From Spirodela intermedia (Eukaryota > Streptophyta > Magnoliopsida > Alismatales > Araceae), in the NCBI GenBank assembly GCA_902729315.2, contig LR746271.1, positions 1,637,501 to 1,701,500 of the forward strand: a stretch of 64,000 bases of DNA, in the 5' to 3' direction. Below the pieces are notes generated by a model. It was given only the letters and a program-made list of their open reading frames with translations, made no database searches and was not told where the DNA came from. Position 1 is the stretch's first letter. Every line of letters starts with the position of its first letter. Below are positions 1 through 11,585 of the stretch, piece after piece. Both the position numbers and the translations under genes were made by a program.

Positions 1-13
1 GCGGACGTGGCTG

Positions 14-1165
14 TCATAGTTGGGGATCTGCGCCAGCAACGTGCATGGTGGCGGTGGAGAGGAAGCAGCTGATGAAGCCGACGAAGCACAGAACCAGGGA
101 GAGGCCCGTTCGGTGGCAGAAGTTCGGGAAGTAGCCGCAAACCGATACCCAGCCGGCTTTGGGCTCGCCGTACTTGCCGACGTGAGCGATCGCCGCCGCC
201 GACGCCGCCACCGCCATCGCCAGAGCCATCGCCGTCTGCGCCCAAGAGGGGATGACGATATAGTAGGAAGTATTTATAAAGTCAACATACAATCATGGGT
301 TGCGGGTGATTTATGGATCGCCGCCACCGCATGAATGGAGGTCCCTGCTATGGGTCCTCTCCTAGGGTTTTCTGGTCGATGGGATGTGATAAACAGGTCA
401 CCATTCGTCCTTCTCCTTCCTCTATTAGGGTTTTATCACCGACGATGGATCTGAGAGACAGTTGATCCTTCTCTTTCTCATCTTCTAGGGTTTCTTTATC
501 GAAGGTTGACAAACACGATGGTCGGCCCCCCTTCTCTTCCTCTTTTAGGGTTTTCTCGCAGACGCTGGATGGCCCTCGCATTCCTCTCCTAAGGTTCTCT
601 TTCATACGCTTGATGGAGCAGTAGGTCGTCCTTTTCCTTCCTCTATTAGGGTTTTTACTCTTCTAATCCTCATTTGGACTGGTTAGAAGAGATAATTCCG
701 AGAAACAACAACGGGGCTTTGTTCTCTCCATATATCTAATAATCCGCGAAAAAAAAGAGAGGATATCTAACGCACAAATCCAACCATACCAAAGAGATGA
801 AAGGATTAGGGTTTATCAGCGTACCAGATCAAGAACATGGAGGAGGCCCGCTCTCGCGTTCCGCGACAAGAAGAAGACCAGAGATACCAGGGAGTAAATA
901 CTCACTACCGCGTTCCCCACGATGAAAAACCTGTCGGAGACGAACATGAAGATGAAGATGAAGAAGGAAACCGTAAGAGAGGAGAGAGCATCTATGAATC
1001 TCACTTGAATACGGAAATGGTCGTCCAGTCGGCTTCCATCTTGACGGAGCCGAAGTTGCTGGTTTCCCTGTTGAGGGCCATGGTGACGGCTGCCAGCGCC
1101 GTGAGACTGGAGGTGATGATCCTGCAGAAGACCTGGTGCAATGGGAACGTCATCCTCTTCCCCAT
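14..1165 (-). CDS. CASP-like membrane protein (CASPL1-type), copy 1
   Basis: Predicted three-exon gene of 162 aa. Exons on the minus strand are 1165-1005, 930-825 and 235-14. Donors (GT after 1005 and 825) and acceptors (CAG before 930 and 235) keep the frame. The family consists of four-helix membrane proteins related to the Casparian strip scaffold proteins, acting at the plasma membrane. The first exon gives a short cytosolic N-terminus and helix 1, ending in a loop with the family-typical NRET motif. Exon 2 gives helix 2 (VGNAVVSIYSLVSLVFF) and LLHVLDL, whose Asp is the conserved helix-3 acid. Exon 3 carries GKYGEPKAGWVSVCGYFPNFC, here split by the luminal loop cysteines, and helix 4. The ATG at 1165 was chosen because the upstream extension runs through a CT microsatellite. 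A tandem paralogue lies at 2147-2854 with identical intron phases. The 589-bp second intron contains a minisatellite. Confidence 0.87.
360..660. repeat. degenerate ~60-bp minisatellite with AGGGTTT boxes
   Basis: About five to six imperfect units lie within intron 2 of CASP-like copy 1. Each has a pyrimidine-rich stretch followed by (C/T)TAGGGTTTT; clear boxes start near 364, 427, 487, 547 and 648, with a degraded one near 591. Spacing is 63, 60, 60, then about 44 and 57 bases. The box is the same as the plant telobox, but the array is not a telomeric repeat. Confidence 0.7.
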
Positions 1166-1767
1166 CGCCACCTCTCTCTCTCTCTCTCTCTCTCTCTGTG
1201 AGAAGAGCGGGACGGAGAAGGTAAGCTGCAAATGAATGATCCTCTCAACGTAACCCAGAGATTTAGGCTCGGTTAAAACGGTACACGCGTAAAAAAATGG
1301 CTGTTTTTCCGTGATTTCCAGCGATATTTTATTAGTGCTTGTGGCGAGTTGGGTTAGCTAAAATTATTGTAAAGTTGACTTTTTTGATGTCCTTAATCGA
1401 TGGTAGTTACCCTCCGTCTCTCTCTCTCTCTCTAAATCCCTTCTTGAATCTACCACAGTAACTAACAACAATATGCCCTAAACATGATATGTATCATAAT
1501 CAATGCCTTTATGTTTATCACTTTACCTTGATATTTTTACAGATAAATGTAAGTCTACGAAAAGTATTACTTTTATAATGCATATATTTGGGGTTTCTCA
1601 TATGAGAAATAAATTTTTTAATTATTTTTAAATTTACTATTTTTACTCCAACTAAACATTAATCAGGTACCAGAGGAAAACAATTGGAGTGAATTCAAAT
1701 GGGAATAAGTGGAAACTATACTAACTCTATAAATATCACCTTAAATTATTGTAAACTTCAATTTTCA

Positions 1768-1770
<3 letters not shown>

Positions 1771-1822
<52 letters not shown>

Positions 1823-1958
1823 CTCTCGTGCCCATATGAACCACAGCCCGAGCTTCACCTGGTCAGTCCCTCGTGGAGACCATTTCCGGCCTTAACTCCA
1901 AGAAGAGCTCACCAAGTTCTTCCGATCCCATTTGAGTTCTAGCCTACCAACCATGCAA

Positions 1959-2006
<48 letters not shown>
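1771..2006. repeat. (CT)n/(CTAT)n and (GA)n microsatellites
   Basis: A CT run from 1771 to about 1804 passes into CTAT units to about 1824. A GA run follows at about 1962-2006. The two are complementary and about 140 bases apart, so they could pair. They sit between the two CASP-like genes. The 1166-2146 interval otherwise shows no gene. Confidence 0.95.
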
Positions 2007-2010
<4 letters not shown>

Positions 2011-2146
2011 CAGGAGGTTTCCACGGAGATCCTCCGGTCTCACCACGAGGCAAGAAATCTACAACTCATCGATGAGATTCGAGCAGCAGTTATGAGGAGG
2101 GGCATCGGCTCCCTTCGTCTCTAGGCCTCGGTTCTCCCAGAGCTCA

Positions 2147-2418
2147 TCACAGGTTGGGCGCAACAGCGGCGGCGGCGCCGTGGCTCGCCGCAGATACGGG
2201 ATGCATGGCACAGCACAGGAAGCAGGAAGCAAAGCCGAGAAAGGACATGGCCAGGGAGAGCCCCGCCCTGTTGCAGAAGTCGGGAAAGTAGCCGCACACC
2301 GCAACCCACCCCGCCTCCGGTTCTCCGTACTTCCCCACCTGAGCCACCGCTGCCGCCCCCGCCAGCGCCGCCATTGCCAGGACCATCACCATCTACAATC
2401 AGGAGGAGAGGTTGAGAC

Positions 2419-2453
<35 letters not shown>

Positions 2454-2854
2454 GCTCGGAACTCTACTTACCAGGTCGAGGACATGCAGGAGGCCGCCAT
2501 GGTCATGACGCGCCACCAAAAACACCAGAGACAGCAGGCAGTAGACGCTCACCACTGCATCGCCGGCGACCAGAAATCTGCAGAAAACCGGGGGGAGAAA
2601 TAGTAAGAGATTGCATAGTGAGAGAGGAGTTATCCGCGAAACATAGATGAGGAAGACCACTTGAAGGCGGAGGCGGCGGTGTAGTCGACGTCAATCTCCA
2701 CGCCGCCGTAGACAGTGGTCTCCCGGTTGAAGGCCATGAGAAGCGCCGCCACCGCCGAGGCGGCGCAGGCGACGATCCTAGAGGAGACCTGGTAGAGCAG
2801 GCGGCGCTTCTGCCTCGTCTGTTCTTCTGGATCCCTCGTCATCGCGATTTCCAT
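2147..2854 (-). CDS. CASP-like membrane protein (CASPL1-type), copy 2
   Basis: Predicted three-exon gene of 181 aa. Minus-strand exons are 2854-2661, 2577-2472 and 2392-2147. Exon 1 ends in phase 2 (AA|gtgg) and is completed by the CAG acceptor at 2577; exon 2 is 106 bases, the same as in copy 1. Four membrane segments are visible: about residues 22-42, 66-85, 93-116 and near 145-162. Family marks seen are the Arg at the start of helix 1, NRET in the first loop, the Asp of LLHVLDL in helix 3, and CGYFPDFC in the second loop. It is probably a plasma-membrane scaffold relative of CASP proteins; the specific role is unknown. The alternative in-frame ATG at 2842 would shorten it by four residues. 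A CT tract fills much of intron 2. Confidence 0.9.
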
Positions 2855-3609
2855 CGGAAGTGGGAGGATTTGAAAGGAGAGAGGACGAGGCAGAAGAAGG
2901 AAGAAGAGATCCGCCGCAGCACCCGCCATGTGCGGGGTGGCGTGGTGGGGGTGGAGATGCGGTTGAAGTGTACCAAGAAAGGAAATATTTTCTCCAACAC
3001 GAAAGGTTCGAATTGACCGGATCTGCACTGGAACATGTCACCTCTCTCTCTCCTCTCTCCCTCCTGCCTGCTGTCTCTTTCCCCTCGTTCTTCCGTCTCT
3101 TTCTCCCGCATTTCTCTCTTCCTTCCTCACTCTCTCTCTATCCCTGCCTTGGCTCTCTCTCTGTCTCTCTCTCTCTCTCTCCCTACACTCTCTCTCACCC
3201 TTTCTCTCCCCTCTTCTCTCTCTAGAGGCCCGCGAACAAGGTACGAAAATAGGCCAATAAAAGATTCGTGATAGTAATCTTTATTGCATTAAAGTCAACG
3301 GCCCGGCTTTCTACGATTGCGGTGCCGGGTACTCCTTTTGAGCAGCGTTCAGGCTCATTAATAGCCCAATTGAGGGCCCAGGCCGGCGCATTTTCTGAAA
3401 ATCAGCCAATATACAAGACCCACCACCGGTCAAGTCGAAGAGGGGGCAGGCAAGTGTTGGGAGGAGAGAACGAAGAGACAATCGACTGAGAGAGAGAGAG
3501 AGAGAGAGAGGAATGTACGAAGAGATGACTGAGGTAGTCGGATGAACAGCTATGTACAACCTGTTATCCGGAGGTTATCTTGCCCGCTGGATTACTGCCC
3601 AAGATGCCG
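2855..3609. other. intergenic, pyrimidine-rich, no gene seen
   Basis: The region holds the upstream side of CASP-like copy 2 and the downstream side of the ATOS-like gene. From about 3038 to 3225 it is almost pure CT-rich low complexity on the plus strand, and a GA run lies at about 3484-3510. Open frames here are low-complexity artefacts. Confidence 0.7.
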
Positions 3610-6600
3610 TCAGTTGCCGATGTCGAAGAACTTGGGATCCGAGGGGAAGTGATTCTCCACCCGCAGCTGCAGAACGGCGACAACAAGTTCTTAGAATCTG
3701 TTCGTGAAGAAGGCCGGCACCTGCGGATGAGCTTCGAAGCGAGTAGAAAAGCACATCAGAAGGAAGATGATCAACCCGGAGTCTCACAATTCTTGAATCC
3801 CCTCAAGATTCCAGGATCGGAACACACTAAAAAAGGAATTGGGTATTAACCTGCTCTCAAGATCATGCGATTCATCCTCCGGAGAACGAATGAAAGAGGT
3901 TCGAAGGTGAGTTCAGATCATAGAATCAGAGAGACCATTTGACGGGTTTTTCTCGGGAGAAGGGGAGATTCTTTACCTTGCCCTCGTCGGCATCCGTGTG
4001 CCGCTGGGGGAAGACCGCCTTGAGATCACTGTAGAGGTAGAACCGCCGCTCCTGAGCCTCTAAACTGGCTTCGTGGGGAGGCGGCGCCGCCAATGGGTCG
4101 GATTTGCACCGCCGGATCACCTTCGAGCACCTCCGGGGGGCAGGGCACAGGAACCGAAGGTGGAGGGCGTACCGGAGAACGCCGGAGGACTTTCCGGCGA
4201 CCCCATGGGGGGTCTTCTCCGATGGAGAAAAATTCTCACTGCCCCCATCGACCTCCTGCAATCGACTGGTCCGGTGATCACCGACGGATTGAGACTCGCC
4301 CAGATTACAAGGGCTTCCTTTTTCTCGATCATCAGATGCTCGGCATGGAGATGTCATGGAGATTTCAGGGAAGTGCCCATTCATCTCCGCCGCCAGTTTA
4401 TCGGCTTCTCTCATGCCGCAGCCCTTGGTGCTGCTGCTCCTCACATGAGTTGGAGCAGATCGAGGGGAATCGAGCGTGATCCTTTGGCGCATAAACGTCT
4501 GTGGTAACATCGACGGAGAAACTGTCAAGTTTTCACCGAAAAAAAATTGACTTTTTGAAAGAAATCATGCAGTCAACGAAGCTTGCTATTTTTTTCGTAA
4601 ATCTGCGGGGATTTTAGTGATCCAAGAAATGGTGGGCACCCAAAAAAGGGCAAATACCTTGGTTCCAGCAGGCATGTCACTAAGATCATAGTTGCAGAAG
4701 AAAGTATGAAGAGGAGTCCTTTCTGGATTGCTAAGAACCTGCAAGAAAACAAATAAAAATAAAGAGGGTGGGTTTCACAAGGTTCACAGAAAACAAGAAA
4801 TCTCGTGACCCAGAGGAAGAATCTCTTTTCTGAATACGATTAAGTTTAGTACCAGGGAAGATAAGAAAAATAGGAGATGGCCATGAAAGGAAAAAAAATA
4901 AAAAAAGGAAATAGCTTTAAGATTCAGAAACAGAGACCAGTCACAGCATAAATTTCCACGCAGGTGAATTGAACATGACAATTTCTTGGATTTAATTATA
5001 GAATAAAATAAAATGAATTAAAAAATGGAGATGAGATTAAGTGAAACTGATTACTTTTGTACAAAAAATATAGAAATGTTTCCTGCTGAGGAGGTGGCAG
5101 GCAACCAAAAAACAAGTGCTCCAGAAAATAGGGAGATCAAATCAGCCGTTCCTCCTCGGGTAGGAATGGACCGAAATCTTCACAAGGCAATGAGTAAATA
5201 ATCGATTGAGCTCCCCTAAATTTCCATCTGTTTCTCTCACGGTTCTATTCCATTTTTGGCAGGCCAGAAGCTTCTTCACGAGGCCACAACATGAACAAAG
5301 ATTTGAAAAGTTTTCCTCCGAGCTCGAGATGTCAGTCGCCTCCTCATCATGCATTCTAATTTCCCGGGTGGCCTCCTCTTCACCAAGCCAGATGATCCTC
5401 CAAATGGGTTTTCTTGAAAGAACGAGCTACGCTGATTGCAAAAGTGACAGCTTATGCAAGATATAAAATTCCCTAACGACCGTCTTTTTAGCAGATCATC
5501 GTTAGATTTCACGATGAGTAAATATTTTACGCAAGACATTAAAATGGGTCGGTCATGGTAAAATAAATCTCCTTGAGCATTTACTTCAAAAAAGGGGAGG
5601 ATTTGAGAAAATATAAAATATAAATATGGTATGATCATGAAATCTTGGAGAAAGGGCATCTCTGTTCTCGTCATGGAGAGAGAGATCTGAACAGTATCTG
5701 CGGATTTCTTCACACGGTTTTCCCAAGATTGTCATCGGAAAATAATAAATTTCTGTCAAGTGCTCGGCCAAACCGCTGATTTGTGTACTTCGTGTTTTGC
5801 CCACTTCAGAAGATCATCTTTTACAAGAAAGAACTCTTCAAGATTGCTCGATGATCCAAGTCCTGTGGCTTCTCATGATTTCTTTTCACATTCAAACTGA
5901 ACTCCCAACACATTCATTTCCCTCTTTGTCATGAGTTCTCCAAATCCTCTCTCATTCAAAACTATCACATCAAGTAAGAAAACTATATATTACAGAATAA
6001 ATCAATGAAACAGTACCCCTGGGCGAACGCTGCCAAACTAATCCCAGTAGAAATCTAATTACAGCTAATCCATCACATAAATCTGAGATAAAATGGGGGG
6101 AAAGCTTACTGGTGCAGAGGCAGATTCAATGAGCAAAGGGTTAGCTTGCTGAGACGAGTACGAAGCCATCAGCATCATAATGCTTCACAAAAATATGGGT
6201 TTCAACGACCAATATAGGCCTTGCTTCATGAAATTACAGAGTCTCAACCGACAAGTGCAACTTGTGGCATGAATATGAGTGTAAACACGTGAAAAAGGCT
6301 ACCCTCACAGGCTAAGTTATCCTGGGCGCAGTAAAGATAACTAAAGACAACTTGTCGCATTAGACTAGTTTTCATATAACCAAAAAGGCAACCTACCCCT
6401 AGTCAAATCCTTCGAAGTGGCTCTGAAGAAAATAGGTCCAAAAAAAAAAAACTGAGGGTTTATGCAAAGGAGGCTCACAACAATGAGATATGATCCGGTA
6501 AGCAGAATTTATTATGAACAATCAATCCTATGGCAATTTTTTCGGACAATCTTGAACAGAAATGAACCCATATCTCTGAAAACAGAAAGGAAGGATATAA

Positions 6601-8814
6601 AACATCTGAGATTGAAAATGCATAGAACACCTTGACATATGTAAGAGTTAGTATCTAGAAAAGCAAAGAGCATAAAACGTTAGGCGACAGTAAAGGAGAA
6701 CTCTTTGAACAGAACATGATACTGTATCGAAAATAGAAAAAAATATATAAAATTCAGAGGATATCTGATGCAGGCACAAAATAAAAAATCTCGAATGCCA
6801 AATCATGGGAGCTGGTGAAAACTCCAGCCACATCTTGTGGGCCACTCGACAAACGAAGGCGTTGAATTAGGCTAGGACGGTTCTTGTGCAGGATATGAAG
6901 ACCTACTAAAGCTGCGGAAGCAGCAACAACATAGAAAGGAAGGTAAGGCAATGCTTTATAGAGAGAAATTGTCAATGAGTGCGAGGGAGGTATTATCACA
7001 GCTGAGGTCAACTTTGACCAGAAATAATCATAAAAGACAACTTTGAGCCAAATGCCCATAATTTGCATGGCTAAGTACAGAAACAGAGATGCTATGGACA
7101 GGCAGAAAAAAACCACGTCCTTGAATGAACATCGTATGAAAACCCGAAAGGAAATTGCGGGTATCTTCAATTTCTTTGCAGGTAAAATAATCGATCAAGG
7201 AGACCAACAGACACAAATTCAAGCAAGAGTCACAGGATGCGCTTGGATTGGGGATGCAAATTATAGCGTTGAAAAAGCACAAAAATAATGAAAAAAATTA
7301 CCAGTTGTATGCATCCCCTGACGGGAATTCGCATTCGGGCTCTTGACGTATGAGAATCCTCAAAGCTTAAGCTTCTAGTCATCTGGGGCCCTTTGCACTT
7401 ATCGGACGGAGATTTCTCTTCAAGATCAATGGATGCACAGTACAGTAAGCAGCTGTCTCCATCCACACTTGTCACAGAGAAAGGAAGTTTCTGAGATGGA
7501 GGGGAGAAATTCCCCCCAGTGACTTTTAAAACAGCTAGAAAGCCGTCAATTTTCTGCCAGAAAACGAAGATTAATAGGAAACTCATGAAGTGGTCACTCA
7601 CAAAGAATGATGCAAACTGATGTGAACGCATGGAAGCCAACCTGGGAAACTTTGCCAGATGAAAGGCGACCGGACAGAAGCGACTCTTCAAAGGATCCAA
7701 CTAAAGATCTTCGAACAGGAAGCCCACAGAGACCTCGGGCAAATCTAATGCAGCGAGATGGAGGGAAAGACTCAGGACACCAGTTCTGCCCTGTATAATT
7801 CTCCACTGGATCGAAATCATCCCTGATTTGGTCATTTTCTGATCTGAATTCCACTTCCGTTGCGAATAAAATGTTAGGTGCACGCCCATCGAGGGGTCTT
7901 CTATCCATGCACTTGTGAGTTAATTCATTGCACTGTGATTCTCTTGAGATGCATCTACATGGCCCTACAATCCTCTCCCGCCATTTGGGGCCAAGAGGAG
8001 ACAATGACAGAGGAGAAGAGTAAGGCTGTTTCGGAGAGAGTGACAGTGCACCTGGGCAGACACCTCGATTGCATGTTTCTTCATAGAAGTGCTCCTTTGA
8101 CTCGGGCAAAGGCCTGTCAGTCAAAACAGAGGGATTCGAAGCATCTTCATCTAGAATCTTCCTCAGGGTCGAACATCCATTTGATGATCTTATTGGAACT
8201 TCAGAACAAAATCTGTTTCCAAAATTTGCCTTCTTGAAATCCTGCGTTGCAAATTTGTTGACTCCCCGAGTCAAAGCTCCGGGAGCAACTCGACCATGAC
8301 CTTCTGCATGGTTTGGCAACCCAAGGCCGGGCCTTTCCCGACCAAGCATGCCATTTAAAGGAGACAGGAAGCGTTTCCTCACTTGCAGCCCGTAAGAATC
8401 AACTGAGCTATCAGAAATGCCCAAAGCTCCAGATGAACAAGTGTTCTCTGATGAAACCCTCTGAGATCCATTCACCAAGGAGACCGATCTGCTCGACTCA
8501 AAGCCCACGACCCTCGACAGGGGGGTGCGGATGCCCTCCCTGATCACAAGCGGAAAGCACGCAACTTTATCCACAGAGTCATTCTTTAGAGAATGGAGCT
8601 TCGCAGGACTATCAGGTCTGAGTTTTCTCTGAAAATCACCAATGGAGGAGCAGGAGAACCCTCCATGAGCCATTCTAGCTGTGCTCTCGATTTGAAGCCC
8701 GTCTAGATCACAAGTTCCGATCCCACCAAATCGAGGCGGGTTTGAGCCAAATGAGCTCAGTGAGGCTGCAACCCCCTCATCAGCCGGATTGGACGAGACT
8801 TGAGGCAAACCCAT
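3610..8814 (-). CDS. ATOS/FAM214-like conserved protein
   Basis: Predicted five-exon gene of 694 aa. Minus-strand exons are 8814-7642, 7553-7302, 4738-4658, 4498-3977 and 3666-3610. All junctions fall between codons and have GT-AG borders. The protein matches, from memory, plant homologues of Atossa/FAM214. Residues about 360-430 carry the first conserved block ([20 protein letters not shown], then [14 protein letters not shown]). Exon 3 encodes [20 protein letters not shown]. The C-terminus carries [41 protein letters not shown] and [13 protein letters not shown], the C-terminal domain annotated as chromosome segregation in meiosis. Animal relatives are transcriptional regulators; the plant role is unproven. 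ATG at 8814 was preferred over an upstream TTG. Intron 2 is long (about 2.56 kb). The middle third of the protein is low in recognisable domains. Confidence 0.9.
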
Positions 8815-9472
8815 ACCCAAATTCTTCTCGGAACAACAGTTGCACGCCTAATCCGCAAATTCCCTGCCCAGGGTATTAATCTTCAAGCTTCCTCGGTAAG
8901 AACTGCTCCAAACCCACCGGAACTCCCTGAAACTGCTTATTTTGTTCCCTCCTCGGCCGATGAATCATCCAGCTACCGAATAAACAGGGAGTGCCCATTT
9001 TCTCCCTCTAATCTTCAAAGGGTATCCCAATTGCTGGTGTTAAATCAAACCCACATCATAAATAAATCTTTATTTGAGAAAAATGTGACCAGATAAGCAA
9101 AGGCTCCTTCGTAACGACCTCTGAAACCGGCACATTTTTCACTAGCGATTTCTCATGATCCGGGAGAGCCCAGAAGGGGCACAAAGGCTCGCAGCATCTG
9201 GAATCCACACCAACAAATAGTAAGGCCACAGTCGTTCACGAGACCCACACCGAGGCAGGTTAATCTAAGACTAAAAGAGAAATATTTCTCATTTAGATAG
9301 AGATCAATGTCAATAATATCTAAAAAATTAGACGAAACGGCCTAGAGAAGCCATCTAATATGGCTTTCCAAGAGCAATGATCGGGAGAACCCTCTGGAAA
9401 TCCAGAGAACTCATCAACACCACCCAGAGCAGAAATCCAGGCGTCGAAACCCAAGAAGAAGAGGTCAAGCAA

Positions 9473-9513
<41 letters not shown>

Positions 9514-9990
9514 GACGAGGGGGGGAGATTCTACCTCGGGAAGCTTTTCATGTAGAACAACCAAGAACATACACAGAAGAAGCGTCCGCATTTTCCGTAA
9601 AGAGTTCGAATCCGACTAGAACACGTTAAATTTGTACGAAAAGAAACAGCGGCCGCCGTCGTATAGAGAGATTGAGGGGGGAGAAACAGAATCGGCCGGA
9701 AAGAGCACGAGGAACCCGATTTCCTCCACGATTGCCGAGAACACCCGGCACCCGGAGGTCGATTCTACGGTTACTCACCGGAAAATCCACAGGAATAAAG
9801 GCGAAGAAGAAGGGAAAAACACCCCGTTTGGAATCACCAAAGAAGAGGAGGCTCTACAGAAGAAAATAAGCAGTAAATCTCTCCGTCCGCGCCGGCTGAG
9901 AAGAAAAAGAACCATCACAATGACTACGCAGCCGGCCGGAGCACCCACCTGCGCAAAGCCTGCTACCGGCCCCTCCTTGATTTTTTTTTA
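8815..9990 (-). promoter_or_regulatory. 5' leader and likely promoter of the ATOS-like gene, with a 5' UTR intron
   Basis: A strong splice donor (CCG|gtgagtaa on the minus strand) ends at 9779, with no long frame upstream of it. This suggests a non-coding first exon between 9779 and about 9990, spliced toward the coding exon at 8814. A GA run at 9478-9507 lies inside the proposed leader intron. I did not fix the acceptor or the transcription start. Confidence 0.5.
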
Positions 9991-10308
9991 AAAATAAATT
10001 TAAATTAGAAATTAGGATCAATCGCCGCCGATATCACCAGTAGCCCCTGCCTCCACCTTCCTCTCCATCCATCTCCCTGCATCACCCTCTTCTTCATCCT
10101 TTCGCAAGCCTCCCACCCCACATAAATCCTTGCCTTCGCCACAGCCTCTAACTTCCCCTCTTCTCTCTCTCTCTCTCTCTTTCTCTCTCATCACGCATGT
10201 GTCTGAGAAGTCACACTCATCTACTTCCCCCGCAGCCATTTATCTCCCTCCCCTCTCCTTATCAGATTCCAGAACAGCGAGCAGTACAGCATCCACCATC
10301 ACCACCTC

Positions 10309-10345
<37 letters not shown>

Positions 10346-11585
10346 GTGTCGCATTCAGGGATGTCGACACGGTTTCTCTCTCAGACGTACATCGAAGGCG
10401 ACTCGTGTGTCCAGGTTCCACAACTCGGCCGAGTCGGCCCAATGGCAACTAGTGACCGGTTTTCGCCGAGTTAGTGGATGACGGCATCACTCCCGAGGAT
10501 TTGCGATGAGATTTCGCAGCCACGTGTTCGCCTTTCGGACACGCGTACCTCTCTTACATCTCCAGTGTGTAGAAACCCCCCTACTTTCAATCCGAACAAG
10601 GACCCAAGTGAAAAAAAACAGATTGGCTCCAGATCTCGATTCGCCTGATCTCATCGAGACAAATCAGACGGCCATGGAAGAACCGTATTCTTCTGGGTTG
10701 CGTACGTGGCAGACAACTTCCCTCTCCTTCAATGTCATGACTTCACCTAATGAGGTGGTGGGCTCTCTCTCTCTCTCTCTCTCTCCGTCTCCTAATATTG
10801 GGTTTAAATAACATTAGACGAAAAGTCATGATTACGTTAGAATTTTACCGCTCTTACCACACGAAGTAAAAATTGCTCATTTATTAGCAGCAGAAAATTC
10901 ATTTTTTATAATTTTTTATTTTCAACCCAAAGTCGCCGGGTCCGACTGAGATCTGGACTGCTCATTGTGATAGAGGGGGAGAGAGGATTGGCACGTGTGA
11001 TCCGGCAAAGCATGTGAAAAAGTGCGGGGCCTTGACCGAATCCGATAATCAGTCGGGGACCGTTGGGTGCCACGTGGGAGCGTTTGAAATTCCCGCGCGG
11101 ATGGACGGCGTCGGTTTGTATATGTTCAAGAGAAAGTACGTCATGATTATCCATGCGCCACGTACCCTGCGGGATAGGTAGCATAAAAAATAGGGTACGT
11201 GGCGACTTCTAAGAGAGTTGTATAAGAGGACTGACGGCGATAATATACTTCTCAATTTTTCAAAAACAAATAAATAATGATAATTATTGATTATTTTATT
11301 TGATGTCACTCTTTGCGTATATATCTAAATTTATCATTATCTTTCTAAATATTCGAAACCTATTCGTGGCCAAACTTTCTCTCTCCACGAGTTCACGTCT
11401 GCTTCGGCGATTTTGGAGGGGGACGGAGCTCCCCCTCTATTCCCCCTCCCGACGACCGACCCTGCGTGACACAGTAGGGAGGCCCTTACTCCTCCATTCC
11501 TTCCTCCTCCCCCTCCTCTCTCTCTCCATTACGAGCAGATGGAGCTTGCGAGAAATGCCCTAAGTAAAGAGAGTTCCCGGTAATA
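9991..11585. other. intergenic, microsatellite-bearing, no gene recognised
   Basis: CT run at about 10157-10190, GA run at about 10312-10344 and CT run at about 10763-10786. Frames here translate to Ser/Leu or Arg/Glu low complexity. The last 250 bases (CT-rich, just before 11586) could be the 5' leader of the following LINE-like remnant, but I cannot show it. Confidence 0.6.

Noticed and set aside
360-660. Interstitial telomeric array
   Set aside because: The AGGGTTT words are about 60 bases apart with other sequence between them, not head-to-tail TTTAGGG.
2121-2660. 179-codon minus frame across CASP-like copy 2
   Set aside because: It reads exon 2 and then through the intron and a CT tract in the wrong frame; the three-exon model explains the family motifs better.
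4073-4507. Plus-strand frames of 128-144 codons
   Set aside because: They lie opposite an ATOS-like exon whose sense frame has clear family motifs.
3926-4528. Stand-alone 200-residue protein
   Set aside because: Its first residues past a CAG acceptor (TFMRQRITL) continue the ATOS-like protein, and a short final exon completes it.
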